Under the pieces are notes generated by a model. It ran no database searches. It was not told the origin of the DNA and was given only the letters and a program-made list of their open reading frames with translations. From Haliscomenobacter sp040401995 (lineage in GTDB: Bacteria > Bacteroidota > Bacteroidia > Chitinophagales > Saprospiraceae), in assembly GCA_040401995.1 (NCBI GenBank), contig JBBANM010000005.1:1-64000 (forward strand): a stretch of 64,000 bases of DNA, read 5' to 3'. The position numbers and the translations under genes were made by a program. Of the stretch, positions 1 to 8,153 are shown piece after piece. Positions within the stretch are counted from its first letter, which is position 1. Every line of letters begins with the position of its first letter.

Positions 1-24
1 TTTTGTCCATAAGGCCAAAACCAA

Positions 25-576
25 TTGGCGTACCTTGATCGCTTAGTGCCCAATAATGGTACTAAAATAAAAATAGGGAGCATAATCCATTACAACGGAG
101 TTGATAATCTGCACTTAGGTAATCCGTTTAAGAAAGCATGGGAGCTTTTTTCTCCTAGTCAAATTCAATATTATGAAGGTTATGGTTATGCTGTCACAGA
201 GGGTGATTCTGTGATTTTATTATTTGATAGTTATGATTCTATTCGAATAACTTCAATTAGCTTTTCAGCATCAAAATTTAAAACTGAATTAGGTGTTCAT
301 CCAGGAATGACAATAATGGAACTTAAGAAGTTATACCCAGGTATGTGGCTAGAATACAATCAAATAGAAACAACTGAAGAATTTTACGATCCAGAATCAC
401 TTGTTGTTAAAAAAGATAAAATGTGTTATTCGACAAGTATAATATTTTCAAAGCCTGAAGAAGATATATTTATTGGTGAATATGAAGGTTTGAATGAACG
501 TACCTATAAATTTAAAAATACCGGGATTGTCAGTATGATTTCTGTCATTTTACGTTCCGAAGAGGAATGCAAATAA
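25..576 (+). CDS. hypothetical protein, possibly 5'-truncated
   Basis: I do not recognise this 183-residue protein. It is much richer in A and T than its neighbours and has no signal peptide, membrane segment or known motif that I can see. A segment near residues 85-110 (a Gly-Met followed by a Leu-Lys-Lys-Leu-Tyr-Pro run) resembles small repeat-like modules in Bacteroidota lipoproteins, but this is only an impression. The reading frame is closed by a TAA at positions 10-12, and the only start before residue 100 is a TTG at 25, so the protein either begins at a weak TTG or is the tail of a gene broken upstream. Base composition suggests transfer. Confidence 0.45.
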   Translation: MAYLDRLVPNNGTKIKIGSIIHYNGVDNLHLGNPFKKAWELFSPSQIQYYEGYGYAVTEGDSVILLFDSYDSIRITSISFSASKFKTELGVHPGMTIMELKKLYPGMWLEYNQIETTEEFYDPESLVVKKDKMCYSTSIIFSKPEEDIFIGEYEGLNERTYKFKNTGIVSMISVILRSEEECK

Positions 577-665
577 AGGATTTCTAGGCTGAACTGAATG
601 CAATGCCAAATCGCGCCGCTTCAATGCATAACCAACACCGCCCAAAAGAAATCCCCCCAAAACAG

Positions 666-719
666 AAAAACCTCCTGTGCTTTGCGGATCTAACACGCAA
701 CGTTGCACAGGAGGTTTTT
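666..719. terminator. bidirectional rho-independent terminator
   Basis: Perfect 15-base arms at 666-680 and 705-719 begin with an A-run and end with a T-run, so the hairpin works on either strand. The 24-base loop is long. It lies between the convergent hypothetical gene (ends 576) and the ArsR-type gene (ends 768). Confidence 0.8.
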
Positions 720-767
720 TCATTTCGGTCTCCAGATTTTGGACGACTCAGCCTTTTGTTCTCAGGA

Positions 768-1082
768 TTACTTGCCGGAGTTGTTCAGAAATGACTTAAT
801 GGCATTAACTGTTTTGTCCACACGGTCGTAATCGATGCTGTAGTGGATGAACTTACCATCACGATCAGTGTGCACCAATTCGGCATTGCGCAAAATGCGC
901 AAGTGCTGCGAAGTAATGGATTGCTCCAACTTCAAGGTGTTGTAGATCTTGTTTACATTGATGGCATCGCTCTGGTCGATGAATTCCAAAATCTGCATCC
1001 GCAGGGGGTGTACAAGCGCTCTCAAAAGCTCTGAAGACGCTTTCAACTTCTCATTGTTGATGGTAACCTTAGCTTTTCTCAT
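768..1082 (-). CDS. ArsR-type winged-helix regulator, copy 1
   Basis: Small (104-residue) DNA-binding repressor-type protein. Residues about 24-84 form a winged helix-turn-helix: a His-Pro-Leu-Arg turn before helix 2, a recognition helix around SITSQHLRIL, and a wing with DGKFIHYS. There is no cysteine anywhere, so the metal sites of classical ArsR/SmtB sensors are missing and the ligand is unknown. A second ArsR-type gene lies 149 bases upstream on the same strand (1232-1570) and shares the LEQS-SQHL-LR core and the GKFI-YS wing, so the two are probably paralogues. Downstream is a strong terminator. No transporter or enzyme gene adjoins, so the target cannot be read from context. Confidence 0.85.
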   Translation of the reverse strand: MRKAKVTINNEKLKASSELLRALVHPLRMQILEFIDQSDAINVNKIYNTLKLEQSITSQHLRILRNAELVHTDRDGKFIHYSIDYDRVDKTVNAIKSFLNNSGK

Positions 1083-1231
1083 AGTTGTTTAATTGATCAA
1101 GTAAAAATCGGCAAAGCAAATATGCGATTTTTTTTGATTCTTCCAAAACAAAATGAGAAATAAATGCAAATCACCACGAAAAAAGTACCGAATACCGGAA
1201 AAAAACTACCGTTTTCTCAGAATCGACCGGT

Positions 1232-1570
1232 TTAACCGATCAATTCTTCCACTAAACGAGAGATTTGCGCCAAGCGATCTTTGTTCAACGAGTAGTAAAT
1301 GAATTTTCCGTTGCGCTTAGTGTCCACTACACCTGCACGGCGTAGGATAGCCAAGTGCTGAGAGGCTACCGACTGTTCTAGGCGCAATTTGATGTAAATG
1401 TCTGTTACGGTCATGGTCTCATTCTCTTCCAACAGATCAATCATGCGTTGACGCAATTTGTGATTTACCGCGCGCAACACCAAGACCGCCTTACGCAATT
1501 CAGCGTAATCCAATTGTACATCGGTTTGGCCTTTTTTGAGGGTTACCAAGTCGTTCTTTTGCTTTCTCAT
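1232..1570 (-). CDS. ArsR-type winged-helix regulator, copy 2
   Basis: A 112-residue winged helix-turn-helix protein of the ArsR group. After an N-terminal extension of about 25 residues come the helix-turn-helix (recognition segment SVASQHLAIL) and a wing with NGKFIYYS. Like the neighbour at 768-1082 it has no cysteine, so it is not a typical thiol metal sensor. The two genes are co-directional with an AT-rich 149-base gap, long enough for a separate promoter. They may form homo- or heterodimers, which is inference. The 252 bases upstream (1571-1822), before tsaB, hold no gene that I can see. Confidence 0.85.
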   Translation of the reverse strand: MRKQKNDLVTLKKGQTDVQLDYAELRKAVLVLRAVNHKLRQRMIDLLEENETMTVTDIYIKLRLEQSVASQHLAILRRAGVVDTKRNGKFIYYSLNKDRLAQISRLVEELIG

Positions 1571-1822
1571 ATTCAGCTAAATGGTTTGGATAAAAAATAG
1601 TCAACAATACAGCTCAGATTATACATACAATTAATATGCCATTTTCTGTCATGGACTAAAAAAGTTCAGTTTTTTATGCCCAATCTGTAGCATTTTCCTC
1701 AATTCTTTGATCAATAGCCGATTTTTGTACTTCCATAAGGAGCGATTGCTTGGGACAAGTTCGTCAAAATCATCCATAAAATCAACTCCTTACGCATAAC
1801 AATTCCACAAATTGGAAGTTTT

Positions 1823-2512
1823 TTACAACCGGCTCTTGGCTATTGTGATATTGGGAGGCTTCAGGTACACGGGTTCCGTATACGCCAAATCCGAAAATCT
1901 TTTTTGTTGAAAAGCAGCCTCTGCTAGTAGAGGCATCGCCTTAGCGGAAGAGACAACCGAGCTGAACCGAACTGACGAGGATACAATCAGTGGTTCTATT
2001 TTTTTTGCGCCGTTGCCTGCAAAGACCAACGTCCGGTTTTGTACCGAATAAGCCGCAAAACTTTTTTCATCTAAAATTAATGCTTGGGGTTTCTCAATAA
2101 CCGTTCCCATCCGATCGTAAACCCCATAATAAACTTCCATGCGCCGCGCGTCGATCATGGGTATGAAAAACGCATCTGCAGCATCGATATTTTCTTGCAC
2201 CGCGCCATGGGCAATGATCCACAGCGAATCCAAAGTAATGAGTGGCACTTGTAACCCAAAACAAAACCCTTTGGCCGTACTCAAGCCTACCCGCAATGAA
2301 GTGTAAGAACCCGGTCCTTCACTTACCGCCACTGCTTCCAAATCCGCAAATTCGTGCTTGCTTGCTTTCAAACAGGCTTCAATTAAAAGGGTGAGCTGAG
2401 CCGCATGGTCGAAATCGCCGGTCGTTTCTTGATACCCCTCCAACTTACCGTCTTGCGAGATGGCTACCGAACATCTTTCGGTAGACGTCTCAATACAAAG
2501 CACTAACGCCAT
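1823..2512 (-). CDS. tsaB: tRNA threonylcarbamoyladenosine synthesis protein TsaB
   Basis: TsaB is the non-catalytic partner of TsaD in making N6-threonylcarbamoyladenosine at position 37 of ANN-reading tRNAs, in the cytoplasm. The 230-residue protein opens with the ASKHA-fold phosphate-1 motif (CIETST, residues about 6-11) and carries the signature GPGSYTSLRVG near residue 76-86. The reading frame extends upstream to 2635, but that extension is low-complexity and hydrophobic, and the family N-terminus begins at the ATG at 2512. Bacteroidota usually carry tsaD elsewhere; it is not in this window. No promoter is obvious. Confidence 0.93.
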   Translation of the reverse strand: MALVLCIETSTERCSVAISQDGKLEGYQETTGDFDHAAQLTLLIEACLKASKHEFADLEAVAVSEGPGSYTSLRVGLSTAKGFCFGLQVPLITLDSLWIIAHGAVQENIDAADAFFIPMIDARRMEVYYGVYDRMGTVIEKPQALILDEKSFAAYSVQNRTLVFAGNGAKKIEPLIVSSSVRFSSVVSSAKAMPLLAEAAFQQKRFSDLAYTEPVYLKPPNITIAKSRL

Positions 2513-2642
2513 TATATTGATAAAATTTTGTATGTAGTCTCTTTTCAGACGCAATATGTAAAAAAAGTAATGAATATGTTGAAAAAAAAATGCGGCGCAG
2601 CTATTCGAGTAGCAAAAAAGTACCGATCCAGCCACCCTTAAG

Positions 2643-2804
2643 ATTCCCGAAGGGAATGCATGTTTATAGCATACAGCATAGCATCAATATTGTCCAAATC
2701 CTGAAGGGATTATATGTTTATATGCCAAGGATAAACATATAATCCCTTCAGGATTTGGAAAAAGCCCCTTGACCCTGCTATAAATATGCATTCCCTTCAG
2801 GAAT
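2643..2804. repeat. nested inverted-repeat cluster (REP-like)
   Basis: Two inverted repeats are nested. The inner pair has perfect 28-base arms at 2694-2721 and 2731-2758 around a 9-base loop. The outer pair is imperfect, about 28 bases at 2643-2670 and 2777-2804. All four arms are variants of one motif: a short CCTGAAGGG or CCCGAAGGG palindrome, then a short spacer, then TGTTTATA. This looks like a dispersed REP-type repeat present in four copies between tsaB and prfA. An open frame through it (2684-2878) is a by-product of the repeat. Confidence 0.75.
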
Positions 2805-2937
2805 TTAGTAGCAGTTGGATCGATATCAAAACTTCCACGACCTATTAAGCCAGCCAAGGCGCAAAAAATAAGACCCAATTGCTACCAGCGCTTAGGGATT
2901 CCTTAAAAACTATTCTATGCGTGCAAGTAAAAAGTCG

Positions 2938-2945
2938 TATTTTTG
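2938..2945 (+). promoter_or_regulatory. Bacteroidota -7 box for prfA
   Basis: TATTTTTG matches the TAnnTTTG consensus. It lies 30 bases before the prfA ATG at 2976, which fits a short leader. No clear -33 TTG is seen. Confidence 0.5.
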
Positions 2946-2975
2946 CACAGTTTTTCAAAAAAGCGCAGCAGAACT

Positions 2976-4046
2976 ATGCTATTAGATAAATTAGAAGCGA
3001 TTTACGATCGGTATGTACAGTTGGAGGAGCAAATGGGCGATCCCGCGATCCTAGCCGATATGGATCGCTACAAAAAGGTAAGCAAGGATTACAAAGACCT
3101 CAAGCCGGTTGTTGACGCCTATCAAGTATATAAAAACCTAGTCTCCAATCGGGCTTCCGCAAAATCGATGCTTACCGAGGAGGATCCCGAAATGCGTGAA
3201 ATGGCTCGTGAAGAGCTGTATGAACTGGAACCGCAAATCGAAAAACTCGAGGAAGAGATTCACCTGCTCCTGGTACCCAAAGATCCAGAAGACAGCAAAG
3301 ACGTGGTGTTTGAGATTCGCTCCGGTACCGGCGGCGATGAAGCCAGTCTTTTTGCAGGAGATCTGTACCGCATGTACAGCCGCTATTTTGAAGAAGTAGG
3401 CTGGAAGGTAGAACCCCTCGAAGTCAATGAAGGAACAGTAGGCGGTTACAATAAACTGGTACTGGAAATATCGGGTGAAGACGTATACGGCAGGCTAAAA
3501 TTTGAATCGGGCGCACACCGCGTGCAGCGTGTACCCAAAACGGAATCTCAGGGCCGGGTACATACCTCGGCCGCAACCGTGGTGGTGATGCCCAAGTTGG
3601 AAATGGAAGACGTACACATTCGCAAAGATGAATTGAAAGTAGATACCTTCCGTTCTTCTGGCGCGGGTGGTCAGCACGTCAACAAAACCGAATCAGGGGT
3701 GCGTTTTACCCACTTACCTACGGGGATTGTGGCGGAAAGTACCGACGGGCGTTCGCAAATTCAAAACCGCGAGATTGCCATTCAGCGTTTGTACCAAAAA
3801 ATCTACGAAATGCAGAAGAAAGCCCACGATTCAGAATTGGCCGCACGCCGGAAATCGCTGGTGGGCAGCGGCGACCGCTCCGATAAAATCCGGACGTACA
3901 ATTTCCCGCAAAACCGCCTCACGGATCACCGCATCAACCTTACTTTGTACAACTTGGATCAGATACTGGAAGGCGCTATTGCCCCCGTGATTGAAGCCCT
4001 TCAGGTTGCTGAGAATGCTGAGAAAATGAAAACGGGCGAGGAGTAA
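2976..4046 (+). CDS. prfA: peptide chain release factor 1
   Basis: RF1 recognises UAA and UAG and triggers hydrolysis of peptidyl-tRNA on the ribosome. The 356-residue protein is of normal length. It shows the stop-codon-reading tripeptide PKT (the PxT motif of RF1) within RVPKTESQGR and the catalytic GGQ loop within SGAGGQHVNKTESG, whose glutamine is methylated in other bacteria. An earlier TTG at 2943 would add 11 unlikely residues and lies inside the promoter box, so the ATG at 2976 is preferred. prmC, often next to prfA, is absent here. Confidence 0.97.
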   Translation: MLLDKLEAIYDRYVQLEEQMGDPAILADMDRYKKVSKDYKDLKPVVDAYQVYKNLVSNRASAKSMLTEEDPEMREMAREELYELEPQIEKLEEEIHLLLVPKDPEDSKDVVFEIRSGTGGDEASLFAGDLYRMYSRYFEEVGWKVEPLEVNEGTVGGYNKLVLEISGEDVYGRLKFESGAHRVQRVPKTESQGRVHTSAATVVVMPKLEMEDVHIRKDELKVDTFRSSGAGGQHVNKTESGVRFTHLPTGIVAESTDGRSQIQNREIAIQRLYQKIYEMQKKAHDSELAARRKSLVGSGDRSDKIRTYNFPQNRLTDHRINLTLYNLDQILEGAIAPVIEALQVAENAEKMKTGEE

Positions 4047-4085
4047 TCCTCCTTATCAAGCGATAAAAGCTAAACGACTAAGCCA

Positions 4086-5087
4086 ATGACAAAAACCAGC
4101 TCTACTCCTGCCGCTTTAAGATGGCGCGCCCTGTGGCATCCGGAAATGTACCACGGCTGGGGGGTTACCAAAAGCTATTTTGAGGGTTGGTACTTCAAAA
4201 TTGTGGATCCCGCTGAAAAGTTTGTTTTTGCCATCATTCCAGGGATCAGCTATGATCAAACTGGGGCTAGTCATGCCTTTATTCAGGTATTGGATGGCAA
4301 AAAATGCCAGGCCAGTTACCATCAATTCCCTACCGAAGCGTTCCAACCACAGGAAGATAAGTTTGCTTTACAGCTGGGCAATAACTTTTTTTCCGCTACC
4401 GAGCTCCGTTTGGATTTACCCGAACTAAAGGGAACGCTGCAGTTGCAACAACTTCATCCTTGGCCCAAAATGCTGGGCGCACCGGGCATCATGGGCTGGT
4501 TTAGCTTTGTTCCTTTTATGGAGTGTTATCACGGCGTAGTGAGCGTACACCACCGCTTGCAAGGCACGCTGGAGGTACATGGCGAAAAAACGGTTTTTGA
4601 TCAAGGTATTGGCTATACGGAAAAAGATTGGGGCACTTCGTTTCCCAGCTCCTGGATTTGGGTGCAAACCAACCATTTTTCCACCACCGAACCCATTTCG
4701 CTGATGGCTTCCGTGGCGCGTATTCCTTGGCTGGGCAGCCATTTTATCGGGTATATTGTCGGGTTCCAGTGGCAAGGAAAATTGTATCGATTTGCCACCT
4801 ACACAGGGGCAAGTATGACGGCAGCCTTGGGCGAACGACAAGTAACGCTGGCGTTTAAAGACCGGCGGTACCGACTTGAAATCGTAGCTACGCCAGGGCC
4901 TGGCGCTGATCTGCTTTCGCCCATCAGCGGACAGATGACTGGAAAGGTGAACGAAAGCATGCAAGCTACCGTTTCGGTAACGTTGTATGATCGCGACCAA
5001 CTGGTTTTTTCCAGTGAAGGCCGAAACGCTGGATTGGAAGTGGCAGGCCCGGTAGCCGAATTGCTGACGGAAAAATGGCGCCGTTAA
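4086..5087 (+). CDS. tocopherol cyclase-like family protein
   Basis: This 333-residue protein resembles the tocopherol-cyclase family (plant VTE1 and bacterial relatives). Features seen are the N-terminal HPEMYHGW and FEGWYFKIVD segments, then AFIQVLDG, a central MGWFSFVPFMECYHGV, and EKDWGTSFPSSWIW. In plants the enzyme closes the chromanol ring of vitamin E. Most bacterial relatives have no known reaction, and the organism shows no tocopherol pathway here, so the substrate is unknown. It starts 39 bases after prfA on the same strand and could be co-transcribed. No signal peptide is visible. Confidence 0.75.
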   Translation: MTKTSSTPAALRWRALWHPEMYHGWGVTKSYFEGWYFKIVDPAEKFVFAIIPGISYDQTGASHAFIQVLDGKKCQASYHQFPTEAFQPQEDKFALQLGNNFFSATELRLDLPELKGTLQLQQLHPWPKMLGAPGIMGWFSFVPFMECYHGVVSVHHRLQGTLEVHGEKTVFDQGIGYTEKDWGTSFPSSWIWVQTNHFSTTEPISLMASVARIPWLGSHFIGYIVGFQWQGKLYRFATYTGASMTAALGERQVTLAFKDRRYRLEIVATPGPGADLLSPISGQMTGKVNESMQATVSVTLYDRDQLVFSSEGRNAGLEVAGPVAELLTEKWRR

Positions 5088-5196
5088 TGGCGCAAAATAT
5101 AGACGACCGAGAAATACATCCCTGCGGGTATTAATTTCTCAGCCCTCTATGATAATCATGGAATAACTCGTAGATTAACCAAAAAAATAAAATACC

Positions 5197-5778
5197 GTGG
5201 GTAGCATTCAATTCAAAATTCAGCTGGAAGGCATTACGCCCTCTATCTGGCGTACTTTTCAGGTTGACGTATCTGAAGCCTTTTTTGATTTGCACGAAAT
5301 CATTCAGATCGTCATGGGTTGGGAAAATGCCCATCTTTTCGAATTCCATATCAATGATCGGAAAATCGGTTTGCTGCCTGATGAGGAGCAAACTTGGGAG
5401 AACCACGAAAAAGTGGAAGACAGCGAAGCCGTGTTTGTTGAGGATATTCAACTCAAGGTAGGGGATAAGTTTACCTACATCTATGATTTTGGCGATAGCT
5501 GGGAACACACCTTAAGCGTTGAAAAAATCATTGACGAGGATACCCCTTTGCCTCTTTGTTTGGATGGTAAGCGCAGTTGCCCGCCTGAAGATTGTGGCGG
5601 CGTACCTGGATACCTCGATTTTTTGGTGGCGCTAAAAGATCCCAAACACCCCGATCATGCAGAAATCATCGATTGGATCGACGAATATGACGCCGAGGAG
5701 TTTGATTTGGAAGAAACCAATGAGATCTTAAACGAGTTCAACGACTGGCGGCAAGATCTTTTTAACGAAGAAGAATAA
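5197..5778 (+). CDS. PRiA4_ORF3 family (plasmid pRiA4b ORF-3-like) protein
   Basis: A 193-residue cytoplasmic acidic protein of the pRiA4b ORF-3-like family, whose function is unknown. Typical features are an N-terminal beta-rich stretch with PSIWRTFQV and a DLHEIIQIVMGWENAHLFEF helix, the signature YIYDFGDSWEHTL near residues 95-107, and a C-terminal CPPEDCGGVPGY turn with two cysteines. The start is the GTG at 5197; no ATG lies before the conserved N-terminus. It is followed directly by a strong terminator. Confidence 0.85.
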   Translation: MGSIQFKIQLEGITPSIWRTFQVDVSEAFFDLHEIIQIVMGWENAHLFEFHINDRKIGLLPDEEQTWENHEKVEDSEAVFVEDIQLKVGDKFTYIYDFGDSWEHTLSVEKIIDEDTPLPLCLDGKRSCPPEDCGGVPGYLDFLVALKDPKHPDHAEIIDWIDEYDAEEFDLEETNEILNEFNDWRQDLFNEEE

Positions 5779-5782
5779 CATC

Positions 5783-5825
5783 AACCGGGCTTTTTTCTTT
5801 TTTTCAAATATAAAAAAGCCCGGTT
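5783..5825. terminator. rho-independent terminator
   Basis: Perfect 14-base arms at 5783-5796 and 5812-5825, GC-rich at the base with T- and A-runs, directly after the PRiA4_ORF3-like gene that ends at 5778. Confidence 0.85.
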
Positions 5826-6354
5826 TTACTGCGCCCTAGCGTTTTCACTTCGCTGACGCAAATAAATGGCATCCTTTTTGGTACGTTGTCAATGTATTTT
5901 TTAATCATTGACAATGAAGGAAAGCGTTCTGACACAAAAGACAGCCCGCGTACACAAGGATGTACGATTTTGGCTGGCCGTTTTGTCGCTTTTGGCTTTG
6001 GCTTGGGTTATCGGGCATTGATTCCAATTCGGCAAAATGTAGTGGCAAAAGCGAGCAAATTTAATTGAGAAAATCTTAAGCGTCCTTATTTTTTAATTGT
6101 CAACAGCAGCTACTAAGTCGCTGAGATTTTAAAGATCAATTAAATTTGCCGCTGGCAGCCCAGCTTTAAACCTTTTTTTCGCCTTCATTGTAAAAATAGA
6201 CCATGCCTGAGATAGCTCTTAGTGCAATGAGTCTGCTGTAACAACTAGTCCCTGCTTATGAATATTTTTATTTCAGAGGATATGTAAACCTTCCAGGTCT
6301 TCGAGACCTGGAAGGTTTAACAACCGAACATCGGAAAGGAGTAGGAAACCGCCT
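5826..6354. other. gene-poor intergenic region with small dyads
   Basis: No convincing gene. It holds a 9-base dyad (5886-5894 with 5906-5914), a 14-base inverted repeat (6055-6068 with 6136-6149) enclosing a 67-base AT-rich centre, and the palindrome at 6286-6318. An open frame at 5886-6068 has no family features and stops inside the inverted repeat, so I leave it out. Confidence 0.5.
6286..6318. repeat. 15-3-15 palindromic repeat, copy 1
   Basis: AAACCTTCCAGGTCT, a 3-base loop, then the exact reverse complement. The same palindrome with a different loop occurs at 11915-11947. It lies 37 bases downstream of the nadC stop, so it could also act as a hairpin at the end of the nadC transcript, but it lacks a T-run. 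Confidence 0.8.
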
Positions 6355-7209
6355 TTATTTGATGATTTTGAGGCTCAAATCCAGACTTTGAGCAGAGTGG
6401 GTCAATGCACCCACCGAAATAAAATTGACCCCGGTAAGCGCAAAATCGCGCAGGGTAGCTAAGTTTATGCCGCCTGAAGCCTCGGTTTCGAAGCGGCCAT
6501 CAACTATTTGTACTGCTTCGCGCAGCCTTTCTGGCGAGAAATTATCGAACATGATTCTGGTCACTTGGCCGGTATCCAATACCTGTTGCAATTCTTCCAA
6601 ATTGCGCACTTCCACCGTTACATTTAAGTTTAAGTTGTTGGCCAATTGATAGGCCGCCACCCGCTCTATGGCTTGAGGAATACCGCCGCAAGCGTCGTTG
6701 TGGTTGTCTTTGAGCATAAACCAATCGTACAATCCATCGCGGTAGTTGTGACAGCCGCCAATGCGCACCGCCCATTTTTCCAAAAAACGCAACAGCGGCG
6801 TAGTTTTTCTGGTATCCAAAATGGTAACGGGTAAATCCGCCACTTTTTCGGCGTATTGCCGACTCAGCGTAGCAATGCCGCTCATTCGCTGCATGGTATT
6901 GAGCACCAGTCGCTCGGCTTTGAGTAAGGCCTGGGTGTTGCATTCTACAATGAAAGCAATTTCACCGTAAGCGATGTTGTCGCCATCAGCAAGTTTGGGT
7001 TCAAAAGCAGCAAGCGGATCCACGTGTTCAAAAATCCTTTTGGCCACCTCCATACCCGCCAGCACGCCTTCATCTTTGACCAATAGCCGCGCTTTGGATC
7101 GAGCCGTTGGCGGGATACAAGCCAGCGAGGTGTGATCGCCTGTTAGTACATCTTCATACAGGGCGCGATCAATAAAATCATCGAGTAAAGGAGCTATGTC
7201 TGCGTGCAT
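6355..7209 (-). CDS. nadC: nicotinate-nucleotide pyrophosphorylase (carboxylating)
   Basis: Quinolinate phosphoribosyltransferase: quinolinate plus PRPP gives nicotinate mononucleotide, CO2 and pyrophosphate, in de novo NAD synthesis. The 284 residues match family length. Seen are the LDTRKTTP strand, the RIGGCHNYRDGLYDWFMLKD active-site region with its His and Lys, EVRNLEE, IMFDNFSPE and the phosphate-binding EASGGI. The partner gene nadB is at 50528-52129, far away; nadA is not in the window. The upstream gene on the same strand (7299-8036) is separated by a hairpin, so nadC probably has its own promoter. Confidence 0.95.
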   Translation of the reverse strand: MHADIAPLLDDFIDRALYEDVLTGDHTSLACIPPTARSKARLLVKDEGVLAGMEVAKRIFEHVDPLAAFEPKLADGDNIAYGEIAFIVECNTQALLKAERLVLNTMQRMSGIATLSRQYAEKVADLPVTILDTRKTTPLLRFLEKWAVRIGGCHNYRDGLYDWFMLKDNHNDACGGIPQAIERVAAYQLANNLNLNVTVEVRNLEELQQVLDTGQVTRIMFDNFSPERLREAVQIVDGRFETEASGGINLATLRDFALTGVNFISVGALTHSAQSLDLSLKIIK

Positions 7210-7226
7210 GGTTGCAGTTTTGATAC

Positions 7227-7265
7227 AAACGGAGTCAAGCCGAGTGAGTGGGCTTGACTCCGTTT
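7227..7265 (-). terminator. hairpin between the barrel gene and nadC
   Basis: Perfect 15-base arms at 7227-7241 and 7251-7265, rich in GC. It lies 33 bases after the stop of the barrel gene (7299) and 18 bases before the nadC start. Only a short T-run follows on the minus strand, so it is either a terminator or a structured nadC leader. Confidence 0.55.
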
Positions 7266-7298
7266 TGAATGATTATCAAAAACAAAATGATACCTGAG

Positions 7299-8036
7299 CT
7301 AGAAAAGCAAACCCAGTTTAAAATTAATGGTACTAATCGTGCCTCTGGAACGATCTTGCTTGAATGCCCCATTGGCATCAATCACCGATCCTTTATCGGA
7401 AGTAACGTCAACTACGCCAATTTGAAAACCCAATCCGCCGACCAAGGCCATGGATTCCGTAATGCTGTATTCAAACCCGCCGTTTAACCCCCAGGATATA
7501 TTCACCCCGTTCACATCCCGCTTGATGTTGATTTTTTGCCCTTCATCGCCAACGCCAATCCCTTCAATTGAACCGCGCGATTGCGAGCGAAATCCGAGAT
7601 AGATACCGGGTTCTAGAAAATAGCGCATGTAGCCAAACTCACGGGTTCGCATTTTGATCATCAAAGGAATCTCAACGTACTGAATACCGTATTTGAGTTT
7701 TACGCCTTTGGTTCTAAGCGTATCCAACTTGGGGCTAAGATCGGAGCGGGTCCAAAAAGTGCCGCCATTGTAATCGTATTGTAGGGTTCCTCCTTGGTTA
7801 AATGCAAATCCAATACCGGTTGAAAAGGCATAGTTTTCGCGAAAGTAGAACTCCGTGAGCATGCCCAATTTAAGTCCAAGATTGCTTCCGCTGCGGTTGA
7901 TCTTGTTGTCGTCGGTACCCATCCACGACAATGCTGGGCTCAACTGAACGCCGAACCTCACTGTTTCTATTTGTTGTGCAAAAACTGAGGGGAGTGCGAT
8001 GCACAAAAATGCGCCGATTGCAATAATTTTCTTCAT
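7299..8036 (-). CDS. outer-membrane beta-barrel protein (PorT-like family)
   Basis: The 245-residue product has a signal peptide (residues 1-20, KKIIAIGAFLCIALPSVFAQ) and then alternating hydrophobic strands with many aromatic residues, ending in FKLGLLF, a typical outer-membrane barrel C-terminus. The pattern of VRFGVQLSPALSWM near the N-terminus and GIQYVEIPLMIKMRT in the middle fits the outer-membrane beta-barrel/PorT-like group of Bacteroidota; PorT itself takes part in T9SS, but this group is broad and the exact role is unknown. An upstream in-frame start (8132) is rejected because it would bury the signal peptide. It is divergent from gldB. Confidence 0.75.
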   Translation of the reverse strand: MKKIIAIGAFLCIALPSVFAQQIETVRFGVQLSPALSWMGTDDNKINRSGSNLGLKLGMLTEFYFRENYAFSTGIGFAFNQGGTLQYDYNGGTFWTRSDLSPKLDTLRTKGVKLKYGIQYVEIPLMIKMRTREFGYMRYFLEPGIYLGFRSQSRGSIEGIGVGDEGQKINIKRDVNGVNISWGLNGGFEYSITESMALVGGLGFQIGVVDVTSDKGSVIDANGAFKQDRSRGTISTINFKLGLLF

Positions 8037-8111
8037 TTTGCGCTTGTTTGGTTGTGTGTATATTTGAGTGTTAGACTTGTTCCTAAGCGACAAGTCGTTA
8101 AAGTAGTACCA

Positions 8112-8119
8112 CAAAGTTA
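8112..8119 (-). promoter_or_regulatory. -7 box for the barrel gene
   Basis: On the minus strand this reads TAACTTTG, matching TAnnTTTG, about 75 bases before the ATG at 8036. No clear -33 box. Confidence 0.4.
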
Positions 8120-8153
8120 ATGGCTCGTCCAAAATAAAAAAGTCTTATCCTTT

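Noticed and set aside
1..46. end of an upstream gene in frame 2 (positions 2-46)
   Set aside because: Only about 14 codons are visible, too few to support any family or to choose between this and the frame starting at 25.
2684..2878. short open frame between tsaB and prfA
   Set aside because: It runs through the nested inverted repeats, which create it.
4425..5000. 191-codon open frame on the minus strand
   Set aside because: It is antisense to the tocopherol-cyclase-like gene and has the irregular composition of a shadow.
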